DNA of 64,000 nt from Chryseobacterium sp. H1D6B (GTDB taxonomy: Bacteria; Bacteroidota; Bacteroidia; Flavobacteriales; Weeksellaceae), in the NCBI RefSeq assembly GCF_029892445.1, contig NZ_JARXVJ010000001.1, positions 1-64,000 of the forward strand. The letters are read 5' to 3'. Position numbers and translations under genes: made by a program. Shown here piece by piece: positions 18,348 through 27,901 of the stretch. Position 1 is the first letter of the stretch, and every line of letters begins with the position of its first letter. Under the pieces are notes generated by a model that saw only the letters and a program-made list of their open reading frames with translations, made no database searches and had not been told where the DNA came from.

Positions 18348-19736
18348 TTAGGATACGGCAATCTGTGCTCTTTTTACTTTCAGTTCTTTAATTATTAAAT
18401 AGACTAATATTCCGATAGCGCAGACCGCATACCCTATCAAAATTCCTAAACTTAGATTTCCGACAGCATATTTTGAAGGGAAAACCTGACTCATAAAAGT
18501 CATAAAAGACAATCCGATCCCTGCCCCTAAAAAATAGCTTGTACTGGTTACACTTGAAGCAACTCCATAATGCTGGGGCTGTACATCTTTAATTCCTAAA
18601 ATCGATAAACTGGTAAAACAGAATGTCATTCCGATCCCTGAAATACATGCAGCACCAAATAAAACGATCGTTAAAGGGTGTCCGGTATAAGTAGATATAA
18701 ATAGAGAAACTGCACCCGCAAGCATAAAAGACCATCCAAAAATTCCCATCTGCACTGCATTTAATTTTTTAGCAATATGAGGGAGTGCAAATTTAGAAAC
18801 CAAAGCAGACATCAGACTGAACGGAACCAGCAGCAGGCCTGCCGAAGCCGCACTATGATCCATATCTTTCTGCAGCATCAATGAAATCAGAAATAAAAAT
18901 CCGATGAAAAAAGCACCCAATGCCAAGAAAGCCAGATTAGAAACCACCAATGACTGGTGTTTGAATAATTTAAGATCAATTAAAGGCTCGGATACAGTTT
19001 TTAAACGATACAATACGCTTCCCAGCAACAGCACCGATACAACGATAGAACCAATAATTAAAAGAGGCTGGTCTTTGATATGTATTAATTCATGCGTTCC
19101 ATATGTCAAACTTAACAGACCTAAAACCATTAATATTCCGGAGGTTGTATCTGTTTTTTGAGGAGTTTTGTTTTTTTCATCTGAAGGCAGATATTGATAC
19201 GCCAAAATAAGTGTGACCAAAAGAATAGGAACATTGATCAGGAATACCCAGTGCCAGCTCAAATACGTGCTGATAATCCCGCCGATGGACAATCCGCTCC
19301 CCGACCCGATTGCTGCAAAAGAGCTGAAAATCCCTAATGCACGGTTCCTTTCCTGATTTTCTGTAAATGTATTCGTCACAATAGACAGTGCCGATGGCAT
19401 AATGAATGCTGCTCCCAGCCCCTGCAGGGCACGAAATACTGCTAAAACTTTAAAATCTCCTGCAAGACCTGCTCCTAATGAAGTCAGCATAAAAATAAGA
19501 CTTCCCAGAAGGAATATTTTTTTACGTCCGATCTGATCTGCAAGTTTTCCGCCGATAATCAAGAAGCCTCCAAAAAACAACACATATAAAGTCTGAAGCC
19601 ACTGAACCATATCTGCTCCAATCCCGAACTGCTCCTGAATAGAGGGAATAGTAAGATTAATAATTGCGATGTCCAAAGCTTCTACAAAAGTACCAATTGA
19701 AGCCAGTATTAATATCAGATTCCTTCTTGCCTGCAT
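18348..19736 (-). CDS. MFS drug transporter, DHA2 (EmrB/QacA-like) family
   Basis: I start it at the ATG at 19736 (462 residues); a TTG at 19757 would overlap a -7 promoter box. About 14 membrane helices are predicted, as in the DHA2 family. Motif A appears as GGKLADQIGRKKIF and motif C-like glycines as GSGLSIGGIISTYLSW. It probably exports toxic compounds by proton antiport. It is divergently transcribed from the Lrp/AsnC-type regulator at 19881, which may control it. Confidence 0.9.
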   Translation of the reverse strand: MQARRNLILILASIGTFVEALDIAIINLTIPSIQEQFGIGADMVQWLQTLYVLFFGGFLIIGGKLADQIGRKKIFLLGSLIFMLTSLGAGLAGDFKVLAVFRALQGLGAAFIMPSALSIVTNTFTENQERNRALGIFSSFAAIGSGSGLSIGGIISTYLSWHWVFLINVPILLVTLILAYQYLPSDEKNKTPQKTDTTSGILMVLGLLSLTYGTHELIHIKDQPLLIIGSIVVSVLLLGSVLYRLKTVSEPLIDLKLFKHQSLVVSNLAFLALGAFFIGFLFLISLMLQKDMDHSAASAGLLLVPFSLMSALVSKFALPHIAKKLNAVQMGIFGWSFMLAGAVSLFISTYTGHPLTIVLFGAACISGIGMTFCFTSLSILGIKDVQPQHYGVASSVTSTSYFLGAGIGLSFMTFMSQVFPSKYAVGNLSLGILIGYAVCAIGILVYLIIKELKVKRAQIAVS

Positions 19737-19754
19737 ATCATTCAAAATTTCTGG

Positions 19755-19762
19755 CAAAATTA
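19755..19762 (-). promoter_or_regulatory. Putative -7 box (TAATTTTG) of the DHA2 transporter
   Basis: On the minus strand this reads TAATTTTG, matching TAnnTTTG, 19 bases upstream of the ATG at 19736. It overlaps the alternative TTG start, which argues for the ATG. Confidence 0.35.
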
Positions 19763-19794
19763 ACTTTATTAGAACATATGTGAAAATTATATAT

Positions 19795-19802
19795 TAAATT
19801 TG
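19795..19802 (+). promoter_or_regulatory. Putative -7 box (TAAATTTG) of the Lrp/AsnC gene
   Basis: This matches TAnnTTTG and lies about 79 bases before the ATG at 19881, in the shared divergent region with the DHA2 transporter. No ideal -33 element is visible. Confidence 0.35.
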
Positions 19803-19880
19803 GAACAATATTAATTTAAAAAACATACATAAAGAACAATTGTACTTTTAAATAAATTTTAACCTAAAAAATCAGAACAA

Positions 19881-20351
19881 ATGACGGCCGAAAACTACAC
19901 CCTCGACGAAAAAGACCTTTCTATCCTGCGTTTATTACAGAAAGATTCCAAGCTGAGTGTCCGGGACATTGCAGCCAGAATCAATTTGAGCGCAACTCCT
20001 ACCCACGAACGTATTAAACGAATGGAAAAACTAGGAATTATTAAAGAATACACTACTGTTTTAGACCGTAAAAAGGTCAATAAAGGAATGATGGTGATCT
20101 GTATGATCGCTTTGAGTACCCACAACAAAAAAACAGCAACCCAATTTATTGAAGAGGTAAGCAGACTGAAAGAAGTGGTAGAATTTTACAACATCAGCGG
20201 GGATTTTGATTTTATGCTGAAGATTTTAGCCCCTAATATGGACGAGTTCCATGAGTTTTTCGTGAACCAGCTTTCAGAAATCGAAGGGATCGGCCAGACC
20301 AAAAGTATTTTCGTCATGAAAAGCATAAAAGAAAGTTCCCAGATATTGTAA
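19881..20351 (+). CDS. Lrp/AsnC-family transcriptional regulator
   Basis: The 156-residue protein has the standard two-domain layout. An N-terminal winged helix-turn-helix opens with LDEKDLSILRLLQKDSKLS and continues RDIAARINLSATPTHERIKR. The RAM/AsnC ligand-binding domain follows (VVEFYNISGDFDFMLKILA). Such proteins sense amino acids or related metabolites as octamers. It is divergent from the DHA2 transporter, so it is a candidate regulator of that exporter. Confidence 0.94.
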   Translation: MTAENYTLDEKDLSILRLLQKDSKLSVRDIAARINLSATPTHERIKRMEKLGIIKEYTTVLDRKKVNKGMMVICMIALSTHNKKTATQFIEEVSRLKEVVEFYNISGDFDFMLKILAPNMDEFHEFFVNQLSEIEGIGQTKSIFVMKSIKESSQIL

Positions 20352-20414
20352 TCAAATCTCGGAAAACCATCCTTCATTTAATGAACATTGCACTCTGTTT
20401 CAAAAATAAAAATC

Positions 20415-21161
20415 TTAATTACCTTTATTTACAGTTGCTGTATCAGCAGGCTTTAAGAACAGTTTTCTAAATGACTCTGCCTGTTCTTTATTGATGTATT
20501 TTTCTATCAGTGCGGCAGCCTGCACCAGTTGATTTTCTGTAATTCCTGTATTTATTCCCATTTTTATATGAGACTGCAGCTGGGATTCTAGTCCGGGCAT
20601 TGCAGACAATGCCGCGATTGTAACTAATTCTCTCTGCTGATAAGTAAGGACATCACTGTCGAAAATATCTGCGAAGAGATGTTCTTTTAAAAATGCATCA
20701 ATCCGCGGTGCAAATTCTCCAAAGCCGGGCGCAGGTTTAGATTGAGGTGTTTTAGTTAGTATTTCTAATACTTTTCTGCCTTGTTCATATTTATCGGGAT
20801 CATTATTTAAAACATTTTTTTTCCCTTCTGGATCATGTATTCCTTTTGATTTCCTTTCTTCCAGCACATTCATAAAGCTGCTTATAGCATTCAGGCTTCT
20901 GGGAAAACCGCAGTAGGCATACAGCTGTACCAGTATCTCTTTAATTTCATTGATAGAAACTCCTGAATCCAGCCCTGAATTGAGTTGTTCTTTGAGTTTA
21001 TTTACATCTCCAACAGCCGTCAATGAAGAAATAGCCACGATGCTTTGCTGCTGTAGGTTTAAATTATTGTCTGCGCTCTTTTTCGATTGTCCGTTCATGA
21101 TCTGTATACTTATGATTAAAATAAAAAATAGTATTTTGTTGAGGTATTTCCTTATCGCCAT
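20415..21161 (-). CDS. Exported carboxymuconolactone decarboxylase-like protein
   Basis: The 248-residue protein has a signal peptide (MAIRKYLNKILFFILIISIQ...NGQS). Two CMD/AhpD-like helical modules follow: EILVQLYAYCGFPRSLNAIS (about residues 75-94) and RELVTIAALSAMPGLESQLQ. The family includes 4-carboxymuconolactone decarboxylase and AhpD-type peroxidase reductants. The CxxC pair of AhpD is not seen, so a decarboxylase-like or binding role is more likely. It is the last gene of a four-gene redox cassette, 11 bases after the cupin gene. Export is unusual for this family but matches the exported neighbours. Confidence 0.82.
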   Translation of the reverse strand: MAIRKYLNKILFFILIISIQIMNGQSKKSADNNLNLQQQSIVAISSLTAVGDVNKLKEQLNSGLDSGVSINEIKEILVQLYAYCGFPRSLNAISSFMNVLEERKSKGIHDPEGKKNVLNNDPDKYEQGRKVLEILTKTPQSKPAPGFGEFAPRIDAFLKEHLFADIFDSDVLTYQQRELVTIAALSAMPGLESQLQSHIKMGINTGITENQLVQAAALIEKYINKEQAESFRKLFLKPADTATVNKGN

Positions 21162-21172
21162 CGTTTTGATGT

Positions 21173-21703
21173 TTACTTTTTATTGACTTCATTATATTCT
21201 TCATCGGTCACAGGATCAAGCCAGACCACATTTTCATCGCCTTTATAATTGGTCACTGCAATATGCACCATTTTACAGCCGGCTGATGCTCCGTGCCAGT
21301 GTTCTACATTTTCAGGGATATTTACGACGTCGCCTTTTTTGATGGGCTGTGCTGATTTTCCTCTTTCCTGATAAAAGCCTTCGCCTTCTGTAACAATCAG
21401 TACCTGTCCTTTAGGATGGGTATGCCATACGGTTCTCGCTCCTAGTTCAAAAGTTACGCTTCCTAATGCAAAATCATTATTTTTATCCTTTGTTAACAAT
21501 GGGTGTAAAAAAGCATTTCCGCTGAACCATTCATTGGATAATCTGTCCCCTTTCGGGAAAATTGATGTATTGTTTTCTGATGTCATTTTATTTTGATTTT
21601 CATTGCTGTTACAAGCTGTTACTACTAATACTGCACTTACAAAAGGCAGTATTATTCTTATAAAGTTATTAAATATTATCCCTTTACTCAATGATCTTTT
21701 CAT
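21173..21703 (-). CDS. Cupin-domain lipoprotein
   Basis: The 176-residue protein carries a lipoprotein signal with the Cys in VLVVTACNSN. The cupin core shows motif 1 (TVWHTHPKGQVLIVTEGEG) and motif 2 (PENVEHWHGASAG), with the His and Glu residues needed for metal binding. This type (WHTHP...VEHWHG) often sits beside carboxymuconolactone decarboxylase-like genes, as here. It is likely periplasmic and membrane-anchored. The gaps to its neighbours are 11-12 bases. Confidence 0.88.
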   Translation of the reverse strand: MKRSLSKGIIFNNFIRIILPFVSAVLVVTACNSNENQNKMTSENNTSIFPKGDRLSNEWFSGNAFLHPLLTKDKNNDFALGSVTFELGARTVWHTHPKGQVLIVTEGEGFYQERGKSAQPIKKGDVVNIPENVEHWHGASAGCKMVHIAVTNYKGDENVVWLDPVTDEEYNEVNKK

Positions 21704-21715
21704 ATTTTTCCCTTT

Positions 21716-22927
<1,212 letters not shown>

Positions 22928-23689
22928 TTATTGAATACTGTAGCCGCCGTCTACAACAAGCGTATGCCCGATTACAAGACTTGCGGCATCACTGCACAGC
23001 CAGACTGCTGCAGATGCAATTTCTTCGGGACGGCCGAGGCGCCCTGCAGGAACCTGTTTCAGCATTTCTTCAATAGCATCGGCCTGTCCGCCTGCAATCA
23101 TTTTATCAGCCATGGGAGTATGAATTAATCCCGGACAGATGGAATTGATCCGTATTCCCTGCGGTGCATATTCTAAGGCAGCACTTTTTGTAAGCCCGAT
23201 CACTCCATGTTTTGCAGCATGATAAATACCGCGCTGTGCCCCTCCTAAAATACCGCCGATCGAAGAGCAGTTTACAACGGCTCCGCTTCCTTGTTTTCTC
23301 ATCTGCTGCAGTTCATATTTCATACAGCTCCATACGCCTCGCAGGTTGATACCTGTTACCCGGTCGAAATCTTCTCTGGTCTGGTCCGCTGCTTCTGCAA
23401 GTTCATTTTGTACTCCCGCGTTATTAAATGCGGCATCCAGCCTTCCGAAAACCTCAACTGTTTTTTCTACCATCGCCTGAACCTGGGCATCATCAGAAAC
23501 ATTACATATCAACGCAAGAACGTTATATCCTTCACTTTTAAGCTGCTCCGCTGCTGTATTTACCAGATCTCCGTCCCAGTCTGCCAAAACCACTGAAGCT
23601 CCAGCTTCCGCAAAAGCTCTTGCAGAAGCAAAACCAATACCCTGTGCTGCACCTGTAACAAGGGCTGTTTTATCTTTCATTATTTTCAT
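22928..23689 (-). CDS. SDR-family oxidoreductase
   Basis: The 253-residue classical short-chain dehydrogenase has the cofactor motif TGAAQGIGFA near residue 13, NNAG near residue 90, the catalytic Ser in NCSSIGG, and the YHAAK catalytic pair near residue 157. The Asp in VLADWDGD suggests NAD rather than NADP preference. An alternative start (MKDKTALVTG) lies 9 bases in. It is the first gene of the redox cassette and is divergent from the AraC regulator at 23862. Confidence 0.93.
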   Translation of the reverse strand: MKIMKDKTALVTGAAQGIGFASARAFAEAGASVVLADWDGDLVNTAAEQLKSEGYNVLALICNVSDDAQVQAMVEKTVEVFGRLDAAFNNAGVQNELAEAADQTREDFDRVTGINLRGVWSCMKYELQQMRKQGSGAVVNCSSIGGILGGAQRGIYHAAKHGVIGLTKSAALEYAPQGIRINSICPGLIHTPMADKMIAGGQADAIEEMLKQVPAGRLGRPEEIASAAVWLCSDAASLVIGHTLVVDGGYSIQ

Positions 23690-23830
23690 AGCTGTATTAT
23701 ATTTTTACCTGTTATTTTCTCTGATACAAAGTTCACTCCTTCATAAAAGATACTTCTTATACAAACTACAGGTTTCACTACCATTTTCACTGATACAGCC
23801 TGTAATCAACTAAGCATAAATAATTTATAA

Positions 23831-23838
23831 TAAATTTG
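23831..23838 (+). promoter_or_regulatory. Putative -7 box (TAAATTTG) for the AraC gene
   Basis: This matches TAnnTTTG, 24 bases upstream of the ATG at 23862. A short inverted pair (ACAGG ... CCTGT) lies further upstream in the divergent region and could be an operator. Confidence 0.4.
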
Positions 23839-23861
23839 CACCAAACAAAAGAGGATTTATC

Positions 23862-24758
23862 ATGGACGACATTTTAAGAATCGATACCGTAAGCCAGCAT
23901 GATGCATTTTATCACAAAGAGAATCTGCATCCTCTTGTGAGCATCATGGATTTTGACGGAAGGGTTCCGGAAATCTATTCCAGACGCATGAATTTCGGTT
24001 TTTACGCTGTGTATCTGAAAGATATTAACTGCGGAGACATTAAATACGGCAAAAACACCTACGATTACCAGGATAAAACTTTAGTATTCGTAGCTCCAGG
24101 CCAGATGATCAATGTAGATATCAATAAAGACTATAAACCGCAGGGGTATGCACTGTTATTCCATCCAGACCTGATCCGCGGTACTTCTCTGGGCAGGCAT
24201 ATTGATGATTACACTTTTTTTTCTTATCAGTCTAATGAAGCGCTGCATCTTTCGGAAAAGGAGCGCAAAATCGTCCTGGACTGTTTTGAAAAGATAAGAT
24301 ATGAGCTGGAACAGGGTACAGATAAACACAGCAAAATGCTGATCGCTGCCAATATCGAACTTTTCCTGAGCTACTGCATCCGCTTTTATGACCGGCAGTT
24401 TATCACCCGTACCGATAATAACAAAGGTATTCTGGAAGAGTTTGAAAAGCTGCTCAATGATTATTATCAGTCTGACAAGCCTCAAATTATAGGCCTGCCG
24501 TCTGTTACTTACTGTGCCGAACAGCTTCATTTATCTACCAATTATTTCGGCGACCTCATAAAAAAGGAAACGGGGAAAACAGCACTGGAATATATTCAGT
24601 TAAAAATAATGGATCTTGCCAAGCAGAAAATTTTAGACAGTACAAAAACGGTGAGTGAGATCGCGTATGAGCTGGGTTTTAAATATCCCCAGCATTTCAC
24701 AAGATCATTTAAAAAAACCACAGGTTCTACTCCTAATGACTACAGAACATTAAATTAA
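23862..24758 (+). CDS. AraC-family transcriptional regulator
   Basis: The 298-residue protein has an N-terminal cupin-like sensor half (TLVFVAPGQMINVDINKDY). The C-terminal double helix-turn-helix follows (YCAEQLHLSTNYFGDLIKKE; VSEIAYELGFKYPQHFTRSF). It is divergent from the SDR/AKR/cupin/CMD cassette, the usual arrangement for a regulator of an oxidoreductase module. The inducer is unknown. Confidence 0.92.
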   Translation: MDDILRIDTVSQHDAFYHKENLHPLVSIMDFDGRVPEIYSRRMNFGFYAVYLKDINCGDIKYGKNTYDYQDKTLVFVAPGQMINVDINKDYKPQGYALLFHPDLIRGTSLGRHIDDYTFFSYQSNEALHLSEKERKIVLDCFEKIRYELEQGTDKHSKMLIAANIELFLSYCIRFYDRQFITRTDNNKGILEEFEKLLNDYYQSDKPQIIGLPSVTYCAEQLHLSTNYFGDLIKKETGKTALEYIQLKIMDLAKQKILDSTKTVSEIAYELGFKYPQHFTRSFKKTTGSTPNDYRTLN

Positions 24759-24780
24759 TGAATGAAAATCTTTTTAATTT

Positions 24781-25329
24781 TCACGAGGTCATTTGCTTTA
24801 TTTTATCAAGACATACTGCTGTAGAAGGTTCCAGCAGATAATTTCCTTCAATTTTCAGTATTGGAATTTGTAATGAATCCAGCCATTCCCGCTGCTGATG
24901 AAGAGTGCGGGTACTTTCAAACAGCGGATCATCATAAGAAGCGGCCCATTCCATAAAAGCTTGGTATTTCATTTTTTTCAATTCATTAGTTTCAACAGCA
25001 TCACCATACCGTTCATACTCACGCCGGCGGAGTCTGTTCATACGTATATCCTGAGGAACATATAAAAATATTACCAGATTAAAAACATCAGTAAAATCAT
25101 CATTCCAGTGAAAAAAAGGACCCGAAAGTACAATATCCATATTGCTTTCTATAGCTGCATCCAGCAGTGAGTTTCTTAATTCCGGATCCCTGCGTTTTTC
25201 AAAAGGTTCTTCTGTCTTTTCCCAGAAGTATTCATCAGAATCCAGATGTACAAAACCGAGATGTACTGCAATTCTTTCCGCTAAAGTTGTTGTCCCAGAT
25301 ACTGAAGCTCCGATAATATTAATTTTCAT
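24781..25329 (-). CDS. P-loop kinase-like protein (adenylate/shikimate kinase-like fold)
   Basis: I start it at the ATG at 25329 (182 residues); the ten upstream codons are hydrophobic and unlikely. The N-terminus (MKINIIGASVSGTTTLAERI) is a P-loop in which the usual lysine (GKT/S) is replaced by Thr. This Lys-less GTTTL form occurs in a recognisable group of small nucleoside-kinase-like proteins. An Asp pair (HLDSDEYFW) follows at the Walker-B/substrate position. Substrate is unknown. It is convergent with the AraC gene, with about 20 bases between the stops. Confidence 0.7.
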   Translation of the reverse strand: MKINIIGASVSGTTTLAERIAVHLGFVHLDSDEYFWEKTEEPFEKRRDPELRNSLLDAAIESNMDIVLSGPFFHWNDDFTDVFNLVIFLYVPQDIRMNRLRRREYERYGDAVETNELKKMKYQAFMEWAASYDDPLFESTRTLHQQREWLDSLQIPILKIEGNYLLEPSTAVCLDKIKQMTS

Positions 25330-25382
25330 GCCTATAAAAATAAATATTAAAAAAATCAAACTCAGTATCCCTAAAAAAAATT

Positions 25383-26966
25383 CTATAATTTCTTATAATT
25401 AGGAATGATCATTAAAGAATCAACCAGAAGCGTATCCTGTTCTTTTATCGTAAAACTTTTGGGATTCTGTTGATAGAGATGTACAGCATACTCTTTCTTT
25501 TGATGTTTATAATAATCGTTTATACTTGAAGGATTTTCTTTAAAAATAATGCTTAGCACACTGTCAATATTTGTTCCCGGTTTTATTTTTTTAAAGACTA
25601 AACGTCTGTCATTGTCATTTAAATTAGAATTCGGAAATGGATTTAAGTTCATTGTTTCTACCGCTGTTATATACACCGTATCATTCGGTATTTGAGTATC
25701 ATTTACATTTTCTGGATGAATGGTTTCTGTGTGAAAAATTTCCTGCATTTTTCCTTTATTTAAAAACATAAAGTAATATGCTGAAACTCCAATCAGCAGC
25801 AGTGATAACACAGCTGTAGCCACTTTAAAAATATCTAATTTAAATTCTTTTTCATCATTTTTCCGGCTGTTTCTGCTAAAATCGGCAAGATCATTTCCGT
25901 ATTTCGGGCTTTCATTTGAGATTCCCTGTGTTCTGATTCCAGACGCAGATATTGAGCTGAAAGGATCGATATTTTGATTTTGATTGATCTTATTAATAAA
26001 CTGTCTTTTATTTTCATTGTGCAGTTTTTTTACAGCTTCTACTTTTCCATCCGACTTCAATTTACTGATCATTTCATCAATTTTTCTTGAATACTGTTCA
26101 TATTCCTGATTAATGATATTGATTCCGTTTTTGGATTCTTTAATCTTCTTTTCGTTTTCCTGATGGCGCTTTTCATTCTGCTCGATCTGTTTGTTGAGGC
26201 TGTCAATTAATCCTCCGCGTTCTTCTTTCAATTTTTGTTTTTCATTTTCAAACTCAGCAACAGCATTTTGAACAGCACGAAGCCTTTCTTCATGAAGTTT
26301 TTCGATTTCTTTTTTAAAACCGTCTGCATCTACAATTTTAAAAATTCCTTTCTGTTTTACAAATTCCCCTATTTCATGGCTCTGGGTAAAATATACTGTA
26401 TCATATACATTCAGGAGCTCAATGGCTTTGTTAAAAAAGAGCTGTAATTGTGACGGAGTTGTTTCGCAGTACACCACCAGATAATTATTTGTTGTCTGAA
26501 CAAAATTAAGATCATCAATTTCACGCAGATTAAAGCCTATTTTATCAAAATCTTTTGGTTTGCGTATGGAGAAATTATCCGAATGATTTATCGTAATAGT
26601 TCCGTCTGAAACATTATTTTTCTCCAGACTGCCGTGAAACTCATTTAAAGCATCTACTATTAAACTTTCTGGTGCTACTTTGCCGATAAACAATAGACTT
26701 GAACCAATAAATGTTCCGCCTCTGTCGGAGTTCTGTTCTTTCGCAAAGGTGTAAATAGAGTACGAGATCAGATTACAGCCTCCTGCATAGTCTTTGCGTA
26801 CTGCATAAACACTGCTTTGAGGAAACAATTTAATGGCATCGGTCTTTAAATCAAATGTTCTGATCTCTCTTGCTATTGCGGCGTTTCCGCCCAGAACAAA
26901 AGACTGCCTGAAGCCGTTTGGATTTCCAAAAGTGCCAAATGCAGAGAAAAAATATGTACTGCCCAT
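25383..26966 (-). CDS. Tail-anchored coiled-coil protein of a GTPase cassette
   Basis: The 527-residue protein was not recognised with certainty. Residues 1-215 form a globular domain starting YFFSAFGTFGNPNGFRQSF. This loosely recalls GTPase-associated protein N-domains (GAP1-N type), but the match is from memory. Residues about 218-310 are a charged coiled coil, and 310-375 is polar linker. One membrane helix lies at 381-402 (VATAVLSLLLIGVSAYYFMF), with about 125 residues after it, probably periplasmic. Its ATG overlaps the GTPase stop codon (TAATG), so the two are translationally coupled. I infer that it couples the cytoplasmic GTPase to the membrane. Confidence 0.7.
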   Translation of the reverse strand: MGSTYFFSAFGTFGNPNGFRQSFVLGGNAAIAREIRTFDLKTDAIKLFPQSSVYAVRKDYAGGCNLISYSIYTFAKEQNSDRGGTFIGSSLLFIGKVAPESLIVDALNEFHGSLEKNNVSDGTITINHSDNFSIRKPKDFDKIGFNLREIDDLNFVQTTNNYLVVYCETTPSQLQLFFNKAIELLNVYDTVYFTQSHEIGEFVKQKGIFKIVDADGFKKEIEKLHEERLRAVQNAVAEFENEKQKLKEERGGLIDSLNKQIEQNEKRHQENEKKIKESKNGINIINQEYEQYSRKIDEMISKLKSDGKVEAVKKLHNENKRQFINKINQNQNIDPFSSISASGIRTQGISNESPKYGNDLADFSRNSRKNDEKEFKLDIFKVATAVLSLLLIGVSAYYFMFLNKGKMQEIFHTETIHPENVNDTQIPNDTVYITAVETMNLNPFPNSNLNDNDRRLVFKKIKPGTNIDSVLSIIFKENPSSINDYYKHQKKEYAVHLYQQNPKSFTIKEQDTLLVDSLMIIPNYKKL

Positions 26967-27898
26967 TAATTTGTAAAGCTAAATTTTAAACGTTCCCAAA
27001 ATGTCCCTTCATAATCCAGATCGTATCCAATGATGCTTCTGTAAAGCCATTTTGCTAACACTTCCGCGGTGGAAAGATTCAGTAAGTTGATTCTTTCTTC
27101 TCCTGTTGCATTCTGTACGCTTCCTACGGTATAATAGGTCTTGCTTAATCCGTAGGTGTCAATCCGCTGTGAGGTCATCGGCAGGCGGTCAGAAATGAAA
27201 CCGTCGAGTTCTTCGGCACTTTCTACATCCATTCTTCCGGATTTATCCCATTTAGAAACAACTAATATGGCATTAACGGACTTTAAATTTTTTCCTTTTC
27301 GTTCTAATTCATCCAAAAATTCATTGATCAAAGAGTCATCTTTATAAGCAGATTCATAGCTTGTTACGATAATAAAAGTAAGGGGAATATTGGCATTCAG
27401 AAAAGATTCTATACTGCTGTGATAGCTTCCGCCCCGTCTGATGTCATTGTGATTTTCTCCTGAAGTTTCTAAAAAAGTAAGATCTATCGGTACAACTTTT
27501 TTAGATTTATTATTGGGTTCAAAAACCTGATCCAGACGTGTTACCTGATCTCGTGTTGTTCTGTTGGGCAGGACTCCCAGTCTTATGTTTTCAAAAAAAT
27601 CGGACAGGAGTACATTCGCTTCTTTAGAATTAGGGGTTCCCAGCTTAGGCCTCAAAACTCCCGCATATGATCTGAGATAATAAAGCATTGAAGAAAGGAT
27701 CACCGACTTCCCGGATTCTGCCGTTCCAAAGAAAAAGACAAAGTTGCTGTCTTTATTTTTTATATCATTTGAAATGGTCTTCGCAATAGGAACAAAATCT
27801 TCTTTTATTTCATTTTTAAATTCAAAAGAAAGAGGCTTTAAAGTTTCTTCAGTTTCTATCTCAAAAGACAGCGGTTTTAAATTTTCATTATTTTCCAT
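26966..27898 (-). CDS. P-loop GTPase, possibly DO-GTPase-like
   Basis: The 310-residue protein has motifs pointing to a GTPase: G1 GTAESGKS (residues 58-65), a G3-like ETSGE (144-148) and G4 SKWD (215-218, in place of NKxD). A Thr-rich segment RTTRDQ (113-118) may be G2. The N-terminus repeats the element LKPLSFE at residues 7-13 and 20-26, perhaps a docking peptide. No membrane segment is seen. It lies between the polytopic membrane protein (3-base gap) and the coiled-coil protein (1-base overlap). It resembles GTPases described in predicted NTP-dependent conflict systems, but this needs a profile search. Confidence 0.75.
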   Translation of the reverse strand: MENNENLKPLSFEIETEETLKPLSFEFKNEIKEDFVPIAKTISNDIKNKDSNFVFFFGTAESGKSVILSSMLYYLRSYAGVLRPKLGTPNSKEANVLLSDFFENIRLGVLPNRTTRDQVTRLDQVFEPNNKSKKVVPIDLTFLETSGENHNDIRRGGSYHSSIESFLNANIPLTFIIVTSYESAYKDDSLINEFLDELERKGKNLKSVNAILVVSKWDKSGRMDVESAEELDGFISDRLPMTSQRIDTYGLSKTYYTVGSVQNATGEERINLLNLSTAEVLAKWLYRSIIGYDLDYEGTFWERLKFSFTN

Positions 27899-27901
27899 AG
27901 C

